Positions 16,314-24,121 of a DNA stretch of 64,000 nt are shown here, piece by piece. Under the pieces are notes generated by a model. It worked only from the letters and a program-made list of their open reading frames with translations, did not search any database and was not told where the DNA came from. Source of the DNA: Pacificitalea sp040119125. GTDB lineage: Bacteria > Pseudomonadota > Alphaproteobacteria > Rhodobacterales > Rhodobacteraceae. Every line of letters begins with the position of its first letter. Positions within the stretch are counted from its first letter, which is position 1. The DNA lies in contig JBEDTR010000007.1 of assembly GCA_040119125.1 (NCBI GenBank), positions 248,001-312,000 of the forward strand, in the 5' to 3' direction. Position numbers and translations under genes: made by a program.

Positions 16314-17147
16314 TTATCCACGCTCCTCGTTGATGACGGCGTTGCGAAGCACGCCCAATCCGTCGATCTCGACCTCGACCAGATCGCCGGCATTCAGAAA
16401 TTCCTGAGGTCGACGCGTCGATCCAAACCCAGTGCAGGTGCCCGTAACGATCACGTCCCCTGGCAAAAGCGTCGTGAAGGTGGAGACGTAGTTGATGAGA
16501 TACGGGATATCGAAAATCATCTGCGACGTGTCCGTGCGTTGCTTCTCGATGCCGTTCACACGCGTCACAAGCGTCAGCGGCCACTCCGGCAAGTCATCTG
16601 GCGTCACCAACGACGGACCAAAAGCGCCAGTCCCGACAAAATTCTTTCCGGGCGTGAACTGATGACTGTGTTTTTGCCAATCCCGCACACTGCCGTCGTT
16701 ATAGATCGCAAAGCCGAAGACATGGCTCATGGCATGTTCTTTGGGGACGTGGCGCCCGCCCTGCCCGATCACCACGGCCAACTCGCCCTCGTAGTCCAGC
16801 TTTTGGGAGGATTCAGGGATAACGAGCGGCGCGCCATCGCCGATCTGCGATTCCGCCAGCCGCAGGAAAAGGACCGGATAGTCAGGCGCTTCTGAGCGGT
16901 CGCTGTCAGCTTCGAAGTAGTTGACCGCCGCCATGACGATCTTGGACGGGTTCGGGATCACGGGAGACAGGACAACATCAGCAAGCCGCAGCTCGGCCGG
17001 GCGCTTAGCCAAGCGCTCGATATCGGGACAGCCGGCTTCGATGAAGGACCGCAAATCCGGCATCACCGCGCTGAGGTCCACAATCCTGTCGCCACGCAAA
17101 AGCCCCCAGGACGCCAAGCCATCGGATTCGAAAGAGACATACCTCAT
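16314..17147 (-). CDS. fumarylacetoacetate hydrolase (FAH) family protein
   Basis: A 277-residue FAH-fold enzyme. The metal ligands Glu120 and Glu122 lie in LDYEGELAVVIG and Asp151 in FAIYNDGSVRDWQ; further conserved segments are TPGKNFVGTGAFGP and PGDVIVTGTCTGFG. The family includes C-C hydrolases, decarboxylases and hydratases acting on 2-oxo or 2-hydroxydienoic acids, the compounds formed after ring cleavage. Being the first gene of the operon, just ahead of an extradiol dioxygenase, it probably processes the ring-fission product. Confidence 0.92.
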   Translation of the reverse strand: MRYVSFESDGLASWGLLRGDRIVDLSAVMPDLRSFIEAGCPDIERLAKRPAELRLADVVLSPVIPNPSKIVMAAVNYFEADSDRSEAPDYPVLFLRLAESQIGDGAPLVIPESSQKLDYEGELAVVIGQGGRHVPKEHAMSHVFGFAIYNDGSVRDWQKHSHQFTPGKNFVGTGAFGPSLVTPDDLPEWPLTLVTRVNGIEKQRTDTSQMIFDIPYLINYVSTFTTLLPGDVIVTGTCTGFGSTRRPQEFLNAGDLVEVEIDGLGVLRNAVINEERG

Positions 17148-17177
17148 CTGTGATCATGCCTTGTGTAGAAAATATCT

Positions 17178-17189
17178 AAAGTTTCGAAA
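17178..17189. promoter_or_regulatory. candidate GntR operator in the FAH/gntR divergent promoter
   Basis: AAAGTTTCGAAA, part of a near-palindrome (AA-N-TTTCGAAA-N-TT), lies 31-42 bases upstream of the FAH start in the AT-rich divergent region. Its twin in inverted orientation is at 16286-16297. Confidence 0.5.
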
Positions 17190-17264
17190 TTTAGCGTATC
17201 GTTGTAAAAATCCTTGCGCAACCGTGCATTTTACGATTCAATAACAGCTGATATATTCCACTCT

Positions 17265-17288
17265 CACGCGCCGCCTTCTTGGCGCGTG
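17265..17288. promoter_or_regulatory. perfect eight-base inverted repeat just before the gntR start
   Basis: CACGCGCC and GGCGCGTG flank an eight-base spacer, ending three bases before the ATG at 17292. It could be an autoregulatory site, or an mRNA hairpin that limits translation; there is no T run, so a terminator is unlikely. Confidence 0.35.
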
Positions 17289-17291
17289 CGC

Positions 17292-18056
17292 ATGGGACGC
17301 AAATTCGGGACAGGGTCTGCAGGTTCGAACCGGTTCCGACAGAACAAGAAGGCAGTACACGCCCTGTCCACCACCGTAGAAGCCACCACAAAACGGTCCA
17401 ACGATGACGCTATGGCGGACCGGCCCCTCGTAGATCAGCTACGATCGGACATCACGAGCAGTGTGTTTGCGCCGATGGAGAAGCTGAAGTTTGCAGATTT
17501 GTCCAAGCGTTACGATGTGGGCATCGGGACGCTGCGCGAAGCGCTCACACAGCTGGCGTCTGAGGGGTTCGTTACTTTGGAAGCCGGAAAGGGCTTCAAG
17601 GTGGCTCCTGTTTCGCGCGAAGAACTGCTGGAGATCACCGCCCATTTTATCGATTTGGAAAAGCGTGCGATCGCGGAATCGATCAGGCACGGCGATGAGA
17701 CCTGGGAGAGCAATCTGGTCGCAGCCCATCACCGTCTGACCTTGATCGAACGCCTGCCCTGGTCAGAGCGGATGGAGCGACACTCCGAATGGGTGCAACG
17801 CCACCGCGATTTTCACAGGGCGCTGATCGCCGCCTGCCCCGGCATCTGGCTTGTCCGGCTTCGCTCCTTGATGTTCGATCAACTGGACCGCTACCGCTTT
17901 TTGACCAAGAAAGCGCCGGAAGGTCTGGGTGCTCGGAAATTCGACGAGCACAGCCAGATCAAGGACGCCGCCCTTGCCCATGATTTGGACAAGTCAGTGG
18001 AGTTAATAGAGCACCACATCCGCGACACCTCTGAGCGGATCGTTTCGCTGCTGTAA
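17292..18056 (+). CDS. GntR-family transcriptional regulator (FCD type)
   Basis: Divergent from the catabolic operon. The winged helix is LVDQLRSDITSSVFAPMEKL, then LKFADLSKRYDVGIGTLREA and LTQLASEGFVTLEAGKGFKV, followed by an all-helical FCD ligand-binding domain in which RHRDFHRALIAACPG and HSQIKDAALAHD carry the conserved metal or ligand His positions. Start uncertain: ATG 17292 gives 254 residues and ATG 17412 (MADRPLVDQL) gives 214; neither has a strong ribosome site, while the frame upstream of 17292 looks non-coding. It probably represses the operon from the AAAGTTTCGAAA sites and is relieved by a pathway acid. Confidence 0.85.
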   Translation: MGRKFGTGSAGSNRFRQNKKAVHALSTTVEATTKRSNDDAMADRPLVDQLRSDITSSVFAPMEKLKFADLSKRYDVGIGTLREALTQLASEGFVTLEAGKGFKVAPVSREELLEITAHFIDLEKRAIAESIRHGDETWESNLVAAHHRLTLIERLPWSERMERHSEWVQRHRDFHRALIAACPGIWLVRLRSLMFDQLDRYRFLTKKAPEGLGARKFDEHSQIKDAALAHDLDKSVELIEHHIRDTSERIVSLL

Positions 18057-18582
18057 GCTTGCTGCGGGCGCATAGGGCGCCGCTCATGCCTCTCAGCTTG
18101 CGCGCTTGGCGGATAGAGCGCCCACTAAGGACTGAAGCGATCCAAACAAGCGGATATTAAGAGCGAGACCCATTTTGACGCTCAGCCTCCGCCTTGCTCG
18201 CGCTTTGCCTGATTGCCTGTCTGACGTCGTCGTTTACCTGCCCCCACTGGTCTCTCGCTCATGACGAAAGTCTGCGGATTTGATTTTGGCAGTCGTCGGT
18301 TTTGGGCTTAGCAAACGCAGCAGGCGCGGAGCCGTCAAATAGCTTAAGCGCGTGCCGCGCTTGCTTTGGCGTTCTGTTTCCTAGTGAAGATGACATCAAG
18401 GCTCTTGAAGAGCCTTTCAAAAAGGACATCGACCCAGAGTGAGCCTGCGAAGAGCGCGAACGGCCCAAAACGGCGGACGCCGTTCACGAAGATCCAGGAT
18501 CGGCAATTAGCACCCATCGAGCCAGCTCATTGCATGACGCGGAGGGCGCTTCGCCTTAAAGTGCTGACTTTAATGTGTTAAA
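18057..18582. other. gene-free stretch with an insertion-sequence scar
   Basis: About 525 bases between gntR and tRNA-Phe. Apart from the IS3-type fragment listed separately, no intact frame, RNA or clear repeat was seen. ATCAAGGCTCTTGAAGAGCC near 18395-18415 includes a short inverted repeat GGCTCTTGAAGAGCC of unknown meaning. Confidence 0.5.
18233..18393 (-). pseudogene. C-terminal remnant of an IS3-family transposase (OrfB)
   Basis: The minus-strand frame ending at 18259 reads SLGNRTPKQARHALKLFDGS and closes with NQIRRLSS, resembling the extreme C-terminus of IS3-family integrase-type transposases, where (S/A)LGxRTP follows the catalytic domain. About 10 bases beyond the stop, at 18233-18250, TTTACCTGCCCCCACTGG looks like an IS3 terminal inverted repeat. 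The rest of the element is missing, so this is a decayed end. It sits between the catabolic cluster and a tRNA gene. Confidence 0.55.
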
Positions 18583-18657
18583 TGGTGCCCGGGGGCGGAA
18601 TCGAACCACCGACACGAGGATTTTCAATCCACTGCTCTACCCCTGAGCTACCCGGGC
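18583..18657 (-). tRNA. tRNA-Phe (GAA)
   Basis: A 75-base cloverleaf with encoded CCA. The acceptor is GCCCGGG/CCCGGGC with discriminator A, the anticodon loop is TTGAAAA and the T arm is GGTGG-TTCGATT-CCGCC. The anticodon stem GTGGA/TCCTC has a T-T mismatch at positions 28-42. It lies downstream of yacG on the same strand. Confidence 0.95.
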
Positions 18658-18783
18658 ACGGGTGAGCGTTTCCGCTCGGGGTGGCGCTCTTCTAGACGGG
18701 GGGCGGGGGGGTGTCCAGAGGGTGTGAGGCAAAAAATTCACGCCGGTCGGTAAGGCGTTGCCACGACCTAGCGGCAAGCACGC

Positions 18784-18978
18784 TCAATGCGGTTTCGGGG
18801 TGTCCTTGGCGGGCTCGCGCGCGGCGGCTTCGAGCGCTTCCTCGATGTCTTCGGGGTCGGTCGAGGGCACAGCATAGGCCCCGGTCATCCAGCGTCCCAA
18901 ATCGATATCCGCGCAGCGTTTTGAGCAGAACGGGCGATATTTCTGATCGGTGGGTTCGTTGCAGATCGGACAGGCCAC
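18784..18978 (-). CDS. yacG: DNA gyrase inhibitor YacG (zinc-binding)
   Basis: A 64-residue zinc-finger protein. The four Cys ligands are in ACPICNEP and PFCSKRCADIDLGRW, the classic YacG pattern, followed by an acidic tail. The start is a GTG at 18976-18978 whose G is shared with the TAG stop of the ribonuclease gene, with GAGGT upstream; the annotated Met further upstream lies inside that gene and is not used. YacG binds GyrB and inhibits gyrase in other bacteria. Confidence 0.92.
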   Translation of the reverse strand: MACPICNEPTDQKYRPFCSKRCADIDLGRWMTGAYAVPSTDPEDIEEALEAAAREPAKDTPKPH

Positions 18979-20003
18979 TAGAGCACCTCGCTTAGCGGCA
19001 CGCGCTCGCGCTTGCGCTGCAGTTCGAAATGGCCCAGCGGGGTCCACCCGATCAGCGCGGTTTCGATCGGGTCGGCTTTGAAGGCCGCGCGCAGGGCGTG
19101 CTCGAACGTCGTGCGATCCTTCTTGGGCATCGGGGCCACATCGATCACCACCTGCCCGCCCAGACCGCGCAGGCGCAGCTGACGCGGCAGTTCGCGCGCC
19201 ACGGCGAGGTTGGCCTTCAGCGCGGCGGCGGGGCTGGTATCGCCGCCAGTATTGACGTCAACGGCGACCAGCGCACGGGTCGGTTCCACATATGAGGTCG
19301 CGCCACCGGCGGCAAAACCGGGACGGCGCAGCGCCTCCAGTTGATCCAGCACGCCTGCGGTCTCGAAATCCTCACCCGCTGCGGGCAGGACGGGAAATTC
19401 GCGCCACGCGACCTCAGCCGCATCGGGGGCGTCGAGCAGCAGCTCGGGGCCGTCATCCTCCGTGTCGGAGGTCACGGCCACGGCGAGGTCGAGCATCTGC
19501 GCGATGTCCTGCGCAATGTCGTCATCGGAGGCCTCCTCAGCAGCGGAGCGCAGGATCAGGCCGAAGCCTTCGGGCGCATCGACCATACCCTCGTGGGCCA
19601 ACAGTTGCAGACGATCGCGGGCATCGTCGTCGCGGATGCCACGGGCCACATTTCGGCCCGGCGCGTCGGGGGTGACGATGGCGTAGCGGCTTTTGAATAT
19701 CACGCGGGTGGTGACGGGCACGGCTTTGCCCTGCTCGGCGCGGCCAGTGACCATGACCAGCAGGGTCTGCCCCTCGGCCAGCCCCTTGGCCCCGCGCAGG
19801 AAGCCTTTATGCCCCGGCAGATCGACGATCATGCCGCCTTGGCCTTTGAGCGGGCGATCACAGCGGGCGCGCAGAATGGCACCGGGACCGGGGGCGTCCT
19901 CGGCCTGGGCATCGAAAACCAGATCGTCGAGCCGTCCGTCCCGCATCAATGCGGCGGCAGCACGCCCGCTGATCTCTCCCAAAACTGTTTGCAGGCCCTT
20001 CAT
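18978..20003 (-). CDS. rng: ribonuclease E/G family protein (short form)
   Basis: A 341-residue protein with the RNase E/G catalytic core. The two magnesium-binding Asp residues are Asp249 in ALVAVDVNTGGD and Asp288 in GGQVVIDVAPMPKKDR. The N-terminal third has the S1-like segment GMIVDLPGHKGFLRG. It is much shorter than E. coli RNase G (about 490 residues) and lacks the zinc-link and C-terminal scaffold, a form seen in the alphaproteobacterial maf-yacG cluster. Start at 20003 overlaps the maf stop (ATGA); earlier Met codons lie in maf. Confidence 0.88.
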   Translation of the reverse strand: MKGLQTVLGEISGRAAAALMRDGRLDDLVFDAQAEDAPGPGAILRARCDRPLKGQGGMIVDLPGHKGFLRGAKGLAEGQTLLVMVTGRAEQGKAVPVTTRVIFKSRYAIVTPDAPGRNVARGIRDDDARDRLQLLAHEGMVDAPEGFGLILRSAAEEASDDDIAQDIAQMLDLAVAVTSDTEDDGPELLLDAPDAAEVAWREFPVLPAAGEDFETAGVLDQLEALRRPGFAAGGATSYVEPTRALVAVDVNTGGDTSPAAALKANLAVARELPRQLRLRGLGGQVVIDVAPMPKKDRTTFEHALRAAFKADPIETALIGWTPLGHFELQRKRERVPLSEVL

Positions 20004-20593
20004 GCGGGGATCTCCTGTTGCGGCCCCGGCACGATTCCGGCGGAGCGCAGTAGCGTGGCGGTTTCCGACAAGGGCAGACCGACCACCGCCGACCACGAGC
20101 CCTGAACCCAAGGGATGAACGCGGCAGCGCGGCCTTGGATGCCGTAGCCCCCGGCCTTGCCCTGCCATTCGTCACTGTCGAGATAGATTTCGATTTCGGC
20201 GGCGTCGAGAGGGCGCATTTTCAGCGTGGTCACCACATCGCGACAGCGCAGCCGGTCGCCATCGCGCACGGCAAGGGCCGTGATGACCCGGTGTCGCCGT
20301 CCCGACAACGCAATGAGAAAGCGCCGCGCCTCATCGCGATCCACGGGTTTCCCCATGATCCGGCGGCCCAGCGTTACGGTGGTATCGGCGGTGAGGCCGA
20401 CCTCTCCGTCCGCCAGTGTCAGGGCTGCGGCCTTCTCCACCGCCATGCGGGTGCAGTAAGGCCGCGCCAGTTCGCCCCGGCGCGGTGTTTCGTCAATGTC
20501 GCAGGGGCGAATATCGGCGGGCATCAGCCCGATCGAGGCCAGCAGCTCCCGCCGGCGCGGGCTGGCCGATCCGAGGATCAGGCGAGGCGTCAT
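20000..20593 (-). CDS. maf: Maf-like nucleoside triphosphate pyrophosphatase
   Basis: A 197-residue protein opening with the Maf signature LILGSASPRRRELLASIG, followed by AVEKAAAL, the catalytic segment LTADTTVTLGRRIMGKP and YGIQGRAAAFIPWVQGSWSA near residue 150-170. Maf proteins hydrolyse non-canonical or modified NTPs and have been linked to septum control. It lies 11 bases behind infA and overlaps the rng start. Confidence 0.93.
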   Translation of the reverse strand: MTPRLILGSASPRRRELLASIGLMPADIRPCDIDETPRRGELARPYCTRMAVEKAAALTLADGEVGLTADTTVTLGRRIMGKPVDRDEARRFLIALSGRRHRVITALAVRDGDRLRCRDVVTTLKMRPLDAAEIEIYLDSDEWQGKAGGYGIQGRAAAFIPWVQGSWSAVVGLPLSETATLLRSAGIVPGPQQEIPA

Positions 20594-20604
20594 GCGTCCG
20601 CCGA

Positions 20605-20823
20605 TCAGCGGAAGCGGTAGTTGATGCGACCCTTGGTCAGGTCGTAGGGGGTCATTTCGACCTGCACTTTGTCCCCGGCCAGAACACGGATGCGGTTCTT
20701 GCGCATCTTGCCTGCCGTATGTGCGATGATCTCATGGCCGTTCTCAAGTTCGACCCGAAATGTCGCATTCGGCAGGAGTTCCTTCACGACACCGGGGAAT
20801 TCGAGCATTTCTTCCTTGGCCAT
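20605..20823 (-). CDS. infA: translation initiation factor IF-1
   Basis: A 72-residue OB-fold protein, the standard IF-1 length, reading MAKEEMLEFPGVVKELLPNA at the start and ending KGRINYRFR. It binds the ribosomal A site during initiation. GGAG lies five bases before the ATG. It is followed closely by maf and preceded by a 218-base gap, so it probably has its own promoter. Confidence 0.98.
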   Translation of the reverse strand: MAKEEMLEFPGVVKELLPNATFRVELENGHEIIAHTAGKMRKNRIRVLAGDKVQVEMTPYDLTKGRINYRFR

Positions 20824-21041
20824 GTGTACTCCATATCAGCGTCAACCCGTGTAGTCACAGGCGGCGCATAAATGCGCTCGAATGGCGCTGTTTTCAAGTC
20901 CTAACCGTGCGGTTTCGCAATCGTTACCCCAAGAGGAGGTATTGCACCGCCTATGGGCGGGGGTGACCCGACGTTTCCAGCGCCCCGCGCAGGCTGTATA
21001 GGGCGTGCCCCGGTGCCGCAGGATGTCGCATTGAGCCGAAA

Positions 21042-21506
21042 TCAGCCGTCAGTATCGCCCTTGCGGCCGAACCGGGCATCCATGCGGGCGATGATCTGAT
21101 CGCGGGTCTGCCGATAGGCGCCGAGTTTCGCATCGCGTGATTCGCCAAGCCCGGTGGGGTCCATGATCGGCCAATATTCCACTTCCAGATGGGCGTAGCG
21201 GGTCAGATCCAACGCTTTGCGCTGACTGGCGGGCGAGAGCGCGATAATCAGATCATAGGATGACAGATCGTCGCCCCACTGCTCCATATCGTCAAAACTG
21301 CGCGCGCGGTGGGTCGAGAGCTCCACCCCGATCTCAGCACATACCGCAATGGCAAAGCCGTCGATTTCAAGGTCATTCTTCACCCCCGCCGATTGAACAT
21401 AGGCGCGGGTGCCGAACAGCATTTTCATCAGCCCCTCCGCCATGGGGGAGCGGACGGCATTATGGTCGCAGCAAAACAGGATCGATTGGGGCATGCCTCC
21501 CGCCAC
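21042..21506 (-). CDS. low-molecular-weight phosphotyrosine phosphatase-like / arsenate reductase-like protein
   Basis: A 154-residue LMW-PTP fold protein. The CX5R phosphate loop is Cys13 to Arg19 in CCDHNAVRS, and the acidic loop near the end reads YWPIMDPTGLGES with the expected Asp. The frame opens at GTG 21506 with a G-rich ribosome site; ATG 21494 is possible but its GGGAGG is too close. It may dephosphorylate a protein or reduce arsenate. In Rhodobacterales this gene regularly sits between UPF0262 and infA. Confidence 0.85.
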   Translation of the reverse strand: MAGGMPQSILFCCDHNAVRSPMAEGLMKMLFGTRAYVQSAGVKNDLEIDGFAIAVCAEIGVELSTHRARSFDDMEQWGDDLSSYDLIIALSPASQRKALDLTRYAHLEVEYWPIMDPTGLGESRDAKLGAYRQTRDQIIARMDARFGRKGDTDG

Positions 21507-21510
21507 GCAG

Positions 21511-21993
21511 TCAGCCCCCGAAATGCAAAACGCAGATCAGCGTGAACAGGCGGCGCGCAGTGTCGCTGTCCACCTCGGCCTTGCCGTCGAGCCGCTCCAT
21601 CAGCACGCGCGCGCCTTCGTTGTGGATCCCGCGCCGGGCCATGTCGATCGCCTCGATCTGCGAGGGGGCGAGCTTCTTGACCGCGTCGAAATAGGCTTCG
21701 CAAATCTGGAAATAGTCTTTCACCACCTGCCGGAACGGCCCGAGCGACAGGTGGAACTCCCCCACCGGCTGCCGGTCTTCATTGGCGATGTCGAACACCA
21801 GCCGCCGTTCGCGAATGGCAAGGTTTAGCCGATAAGGCCCCGGCGGCACAGCGGCCTCGCCCCGCGCCGGCAGGGTAAAGCTGTTGTCTTCCAACAGGTC
21901 AAAGATCGCCACTTTGCGTTCCTGTGCGATCTCCGGCGTCGGAGGCGGCAGGTTCGCGTCGTCAATCTCGATATCGATCAGTCGTGCACTCAT
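21511..21993 (-). CDS. UPF0262 family protein
   Basis: A 160-residue conserved alphaproteobacterial protein of unknown function, starting MSARLIDIEIDDANLPPPTP with the family motif QERKVAIFDLLEDNSF and later YFQICEAYFDAVK and IEAIDMARRGIHNEGA. It lies between hisD and the phosphatase gene, its stop only five bases before the next start. The role is unknown. Confidence 0.9.
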   Translation of the reverse strand: MSARLIDIEIDDANLPPPTPEIAQERKVAIFDLLEDNSFTLPARGEAAVPPGPYRLNLAIRERRLVFDIANEDRQPVGEFHLSLGPFRQVVKDYFQICEAYFDAVKKLAPSQIEAIDMARRGIHNEGARVLMERLDGKAEVDSDTARRLFTLICVLHFGG

Positions 21994-22150
21994 CGCGGCA
22001 CCTCAATCGCTTTGTGCCGGCAGGCGCGGCAAGCCTAAGGCCTGTCGCGGCTGGCGGCAATGGCCCACCCATCCCTTGCAATCAAGCACCCCGGGACACG
22101 AAGTCAATGCAAGCGCGGCGTAAAAATGCTGCACTGCGGCAAAAGGCCGG

Positions 22151-23458
22151 TCACGATGACGAGTTCAGCGCGTCGAGGCGGGCCCGCACCGACAGACCAT
22201 GGGCCTGAAGGCTTTCTGATCGCGCAAGCGTTTCCGCCGCCGGACCAATGGCCTTCAGGCTGTCAGGGGTCATGCGGGCGATGGTCGTCCGTTTCAGGAA
22301 ATCCATCACCGACAGGCCCGACGAAAACCGCGCGGACCGGGCGGTGGGCAGAACGTGGTTTGGTCCGCCAACATAATCGCCGATGGCCTCCGGCGTCCAT
22401 TGACCTACGAAAATCGCCCCCGCATGGCGAATCGCGGGCAGCAACGCCTGTGGATCGGCCACACATAGCTCCAGATGTTCCGGCGCGATCCGGTTCGACA
22501 AGGCCGCAGCCTGCGCCAGATCGGGAACGGTGATGATCGCGCCGAAATCCTGCCAACTGGCGCGCGCGATGTCGCGACGCTCCAGCACCTGCAAGTGCCG
22601 ATCCACGGCATCCGCCACGGCGCGGCCCGTCTCGGCGCTGGTCGTGATGAGGATCGACTGGGCGCTTTCGTCATGTTCGGCCTGGCTCAACAGATCCAGC
22701 GCGACCCAATCGGGATTGGCCGTTTCATCGGCGATAACGAGGATCTCCGACGGGCCCGCGATCATGTCGATGCCTACTTTGCCAAACACCCGACGCTTGG
22801 CGGCGGCGACAAACGCATTGCCGGGGCCTGTGATCTTATCCACCGGGGCCACGGTTTCAGTGCCATAAGCCAGAGCCGCAATCGCCTGCGCGCCACCGAT
22901 GCGGTAGATCCGCTCCACCCCGGCCAGCCGCGCAGCATAGAGCACCAGCGGATTGGCCACGCCATTTGGCGTCGGCACGCAGATCGCCAAACGCTCAACC
23001 CCCGCCACAGCCGCCGGGATCGCGTTCATCAGCACCGATGATGGGTAGGAGGCCAGACCGCCCGGCACATAAAGCCCTGCGGCCTCCACCGCCGACCAGC
23101 GCCAGCCAAGTTCCGCGCTGGTTTCATCAGTCCATTGCGCGTCTTCGGGCATCTGGCGGCTGTGATAGGCGCGGATGCGGGCGGCGGCGAGGTCGAGCGC
23201 CTCACGCTCCGCCTGCGGCACGCGGGCACATTCCGCATCGATTTCCTCAGGCGTGAAGGCCAGCCTCTCGGGCGTCAGGTCCAGCCTGTCGAATTTTGCC
23301 GTCAGCTCGATCAGTGCCGCATCGCCGCGCGCGCGCACATCGGCAATGATCCCGGCGACGGCAGCATCCACATCGGGGCTGTCTTCGCGCTTCATCGTCA
23401 GCAGGGCGGCGAAATCGGCGTCAAATCCGGCGGCAGTGGCGTCAAGGCTGATGGGCAT
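22151..23458 (-). CDS. hisD: histidinol dehydrogenase
   Basis: A 435-residue enzyme that oxidises L-histidinol to L-histidine in two NAD-dependent steps. Typical segments are GLYVPGGLASYPSSVLMNAI, then DKITGPGNAFVAAAKRRVFG, the zinc ligands in LLSQAEHDESAQ and the C-terminal GDYVGGPNHVLPTARSARFS, where the conserved His residues lie. Length is normal. It belongs to the minus-strand run from murA to yacG; the other his genes are not in the window. Confidence 0.97.
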   Translation of the reverse strand: MPISLDATAAGFDADFAALLTMKREDSPDVDAAVAGIIADVRARGDAALIELTAKFDRLDLTPERLAFTPEEIDAECARVPQAEREALDLAAARIRAYHSRQMPEDAQWTDETSAELGWRWSAVEAAGLYVPGGLASYPSSVLMNAIPAAVAGVERLAICVPTPNGVANPLVLYAARLAGVERIYRIGGAQAIAALAYGTETVAPVDKITGPGNAFVAAAKRRVFGKVGIDMIAGPSEILVIADETANPDWVALDLLSQAEHDESAQSILITTSAETGRAVADAVDRHLQVLERRDIARASWQDFGAIITVPDLAQAAALSNRIAPEHLELCVADPQALLPAIRHAGAIFVGQWTPEAIGDYVGGPNHVLPTARSARFSSGLSVMDFLKRTTIARMTPDSLKAIGPAAETLARSESLQAHGLSVRARLDALNSSS

Positions 23459-23552
23459 CGGAACTCCTCGGGTTGGCGGCTGATGTAGCCGCTGGCGGCG
23501 GCTGCCTCAAGCCTTCGCGCGGGCCCATCGGGACAGATCCCGTGCCCCCCGC

Positions 23553-24056
23553 CTAGTCGGCAACGCCCTCATCCATGCCCGGATGCGACGGAGCCTTGCC
23601 GGACGGGGCGACATAGGGGCGCTCCACGTCGCGCAGCAACAGATCGAGACACTCGACCTCCAGCCGGATCGCGCCATCGCCGGCCAATGTCAGCACCAGC
23701 GTGCCGGTGCCATCAGCGCCCGGCTCGAACGCGATGTCGAGCAGGGATAGCACCAGATCCTTGTCGCGGCGGTCAATCCCGGTGGTGGCGACGCGCATCA
23801 CGTCGCTGATCATCAACACCGCGCGCACGCGCTCATACGGGCGGCCCTGTGCCTCGGCGGCGGATTTATCCTCCCAGCGGAAGCGGTTGATCAGCAGCGC
23901 AAAGCGGCGCTCGACCCGCTCAAACCGCATCTCGGAGATCGGGAAAACCGCATCTTGCGCATAGGCCGACAGCAGTGGCACCGCGCCCGCATCCAGCGCC
24001 TTGAGATAGAGCGGTGTTTCGGCTCCGTCCTGAAAAGTCGCGTCGGTCATCGTCAT
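23553..24056 (-). CDS. DUF2948 family protein
   Basis: A 167-residue soluble protein of unknown function found in Rhodobacterales between murA and hisD. Recognisable stretches are LYLKALDAGAVPLLSAYAQD, RRFALLINRFRWED and RLEVECLDLLLRDVERPYVA. No catalytic motif is evident. Position between two cell-envelope and biosynthesis genes gives no clear functional hint. Confidence 0.85.
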   Translation of the reverse strand: MTMTDATFQDGAETPLYLKALDAGAVPLLSAYAQDAVFPISEMRFERVERRFALLINRFRWEDKSAAEAQGRPYERVRAVLMISDVMRVATTGIDRRDKDLVLSLLDIAFEPGADGTGTLVLTLAGDGAIRLEVECLDLLLRDVERPYVAPSGKAPSHPGMDEGVAD

Positions 24057-24121
24057 GTTCCGTTGCTATTCCTGCCGCGGGGCGCGGCGTCCTGCCCTGC
24101 CCCGCTGGTGTGGGTTCTGCC

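Noticed and set aside
17148..17291. Use of the earliest gntR start at 17214
   Set aside because: It would run through the divergent promoter and the inverted repeat at 17265-17288; later ATG codons fit better.
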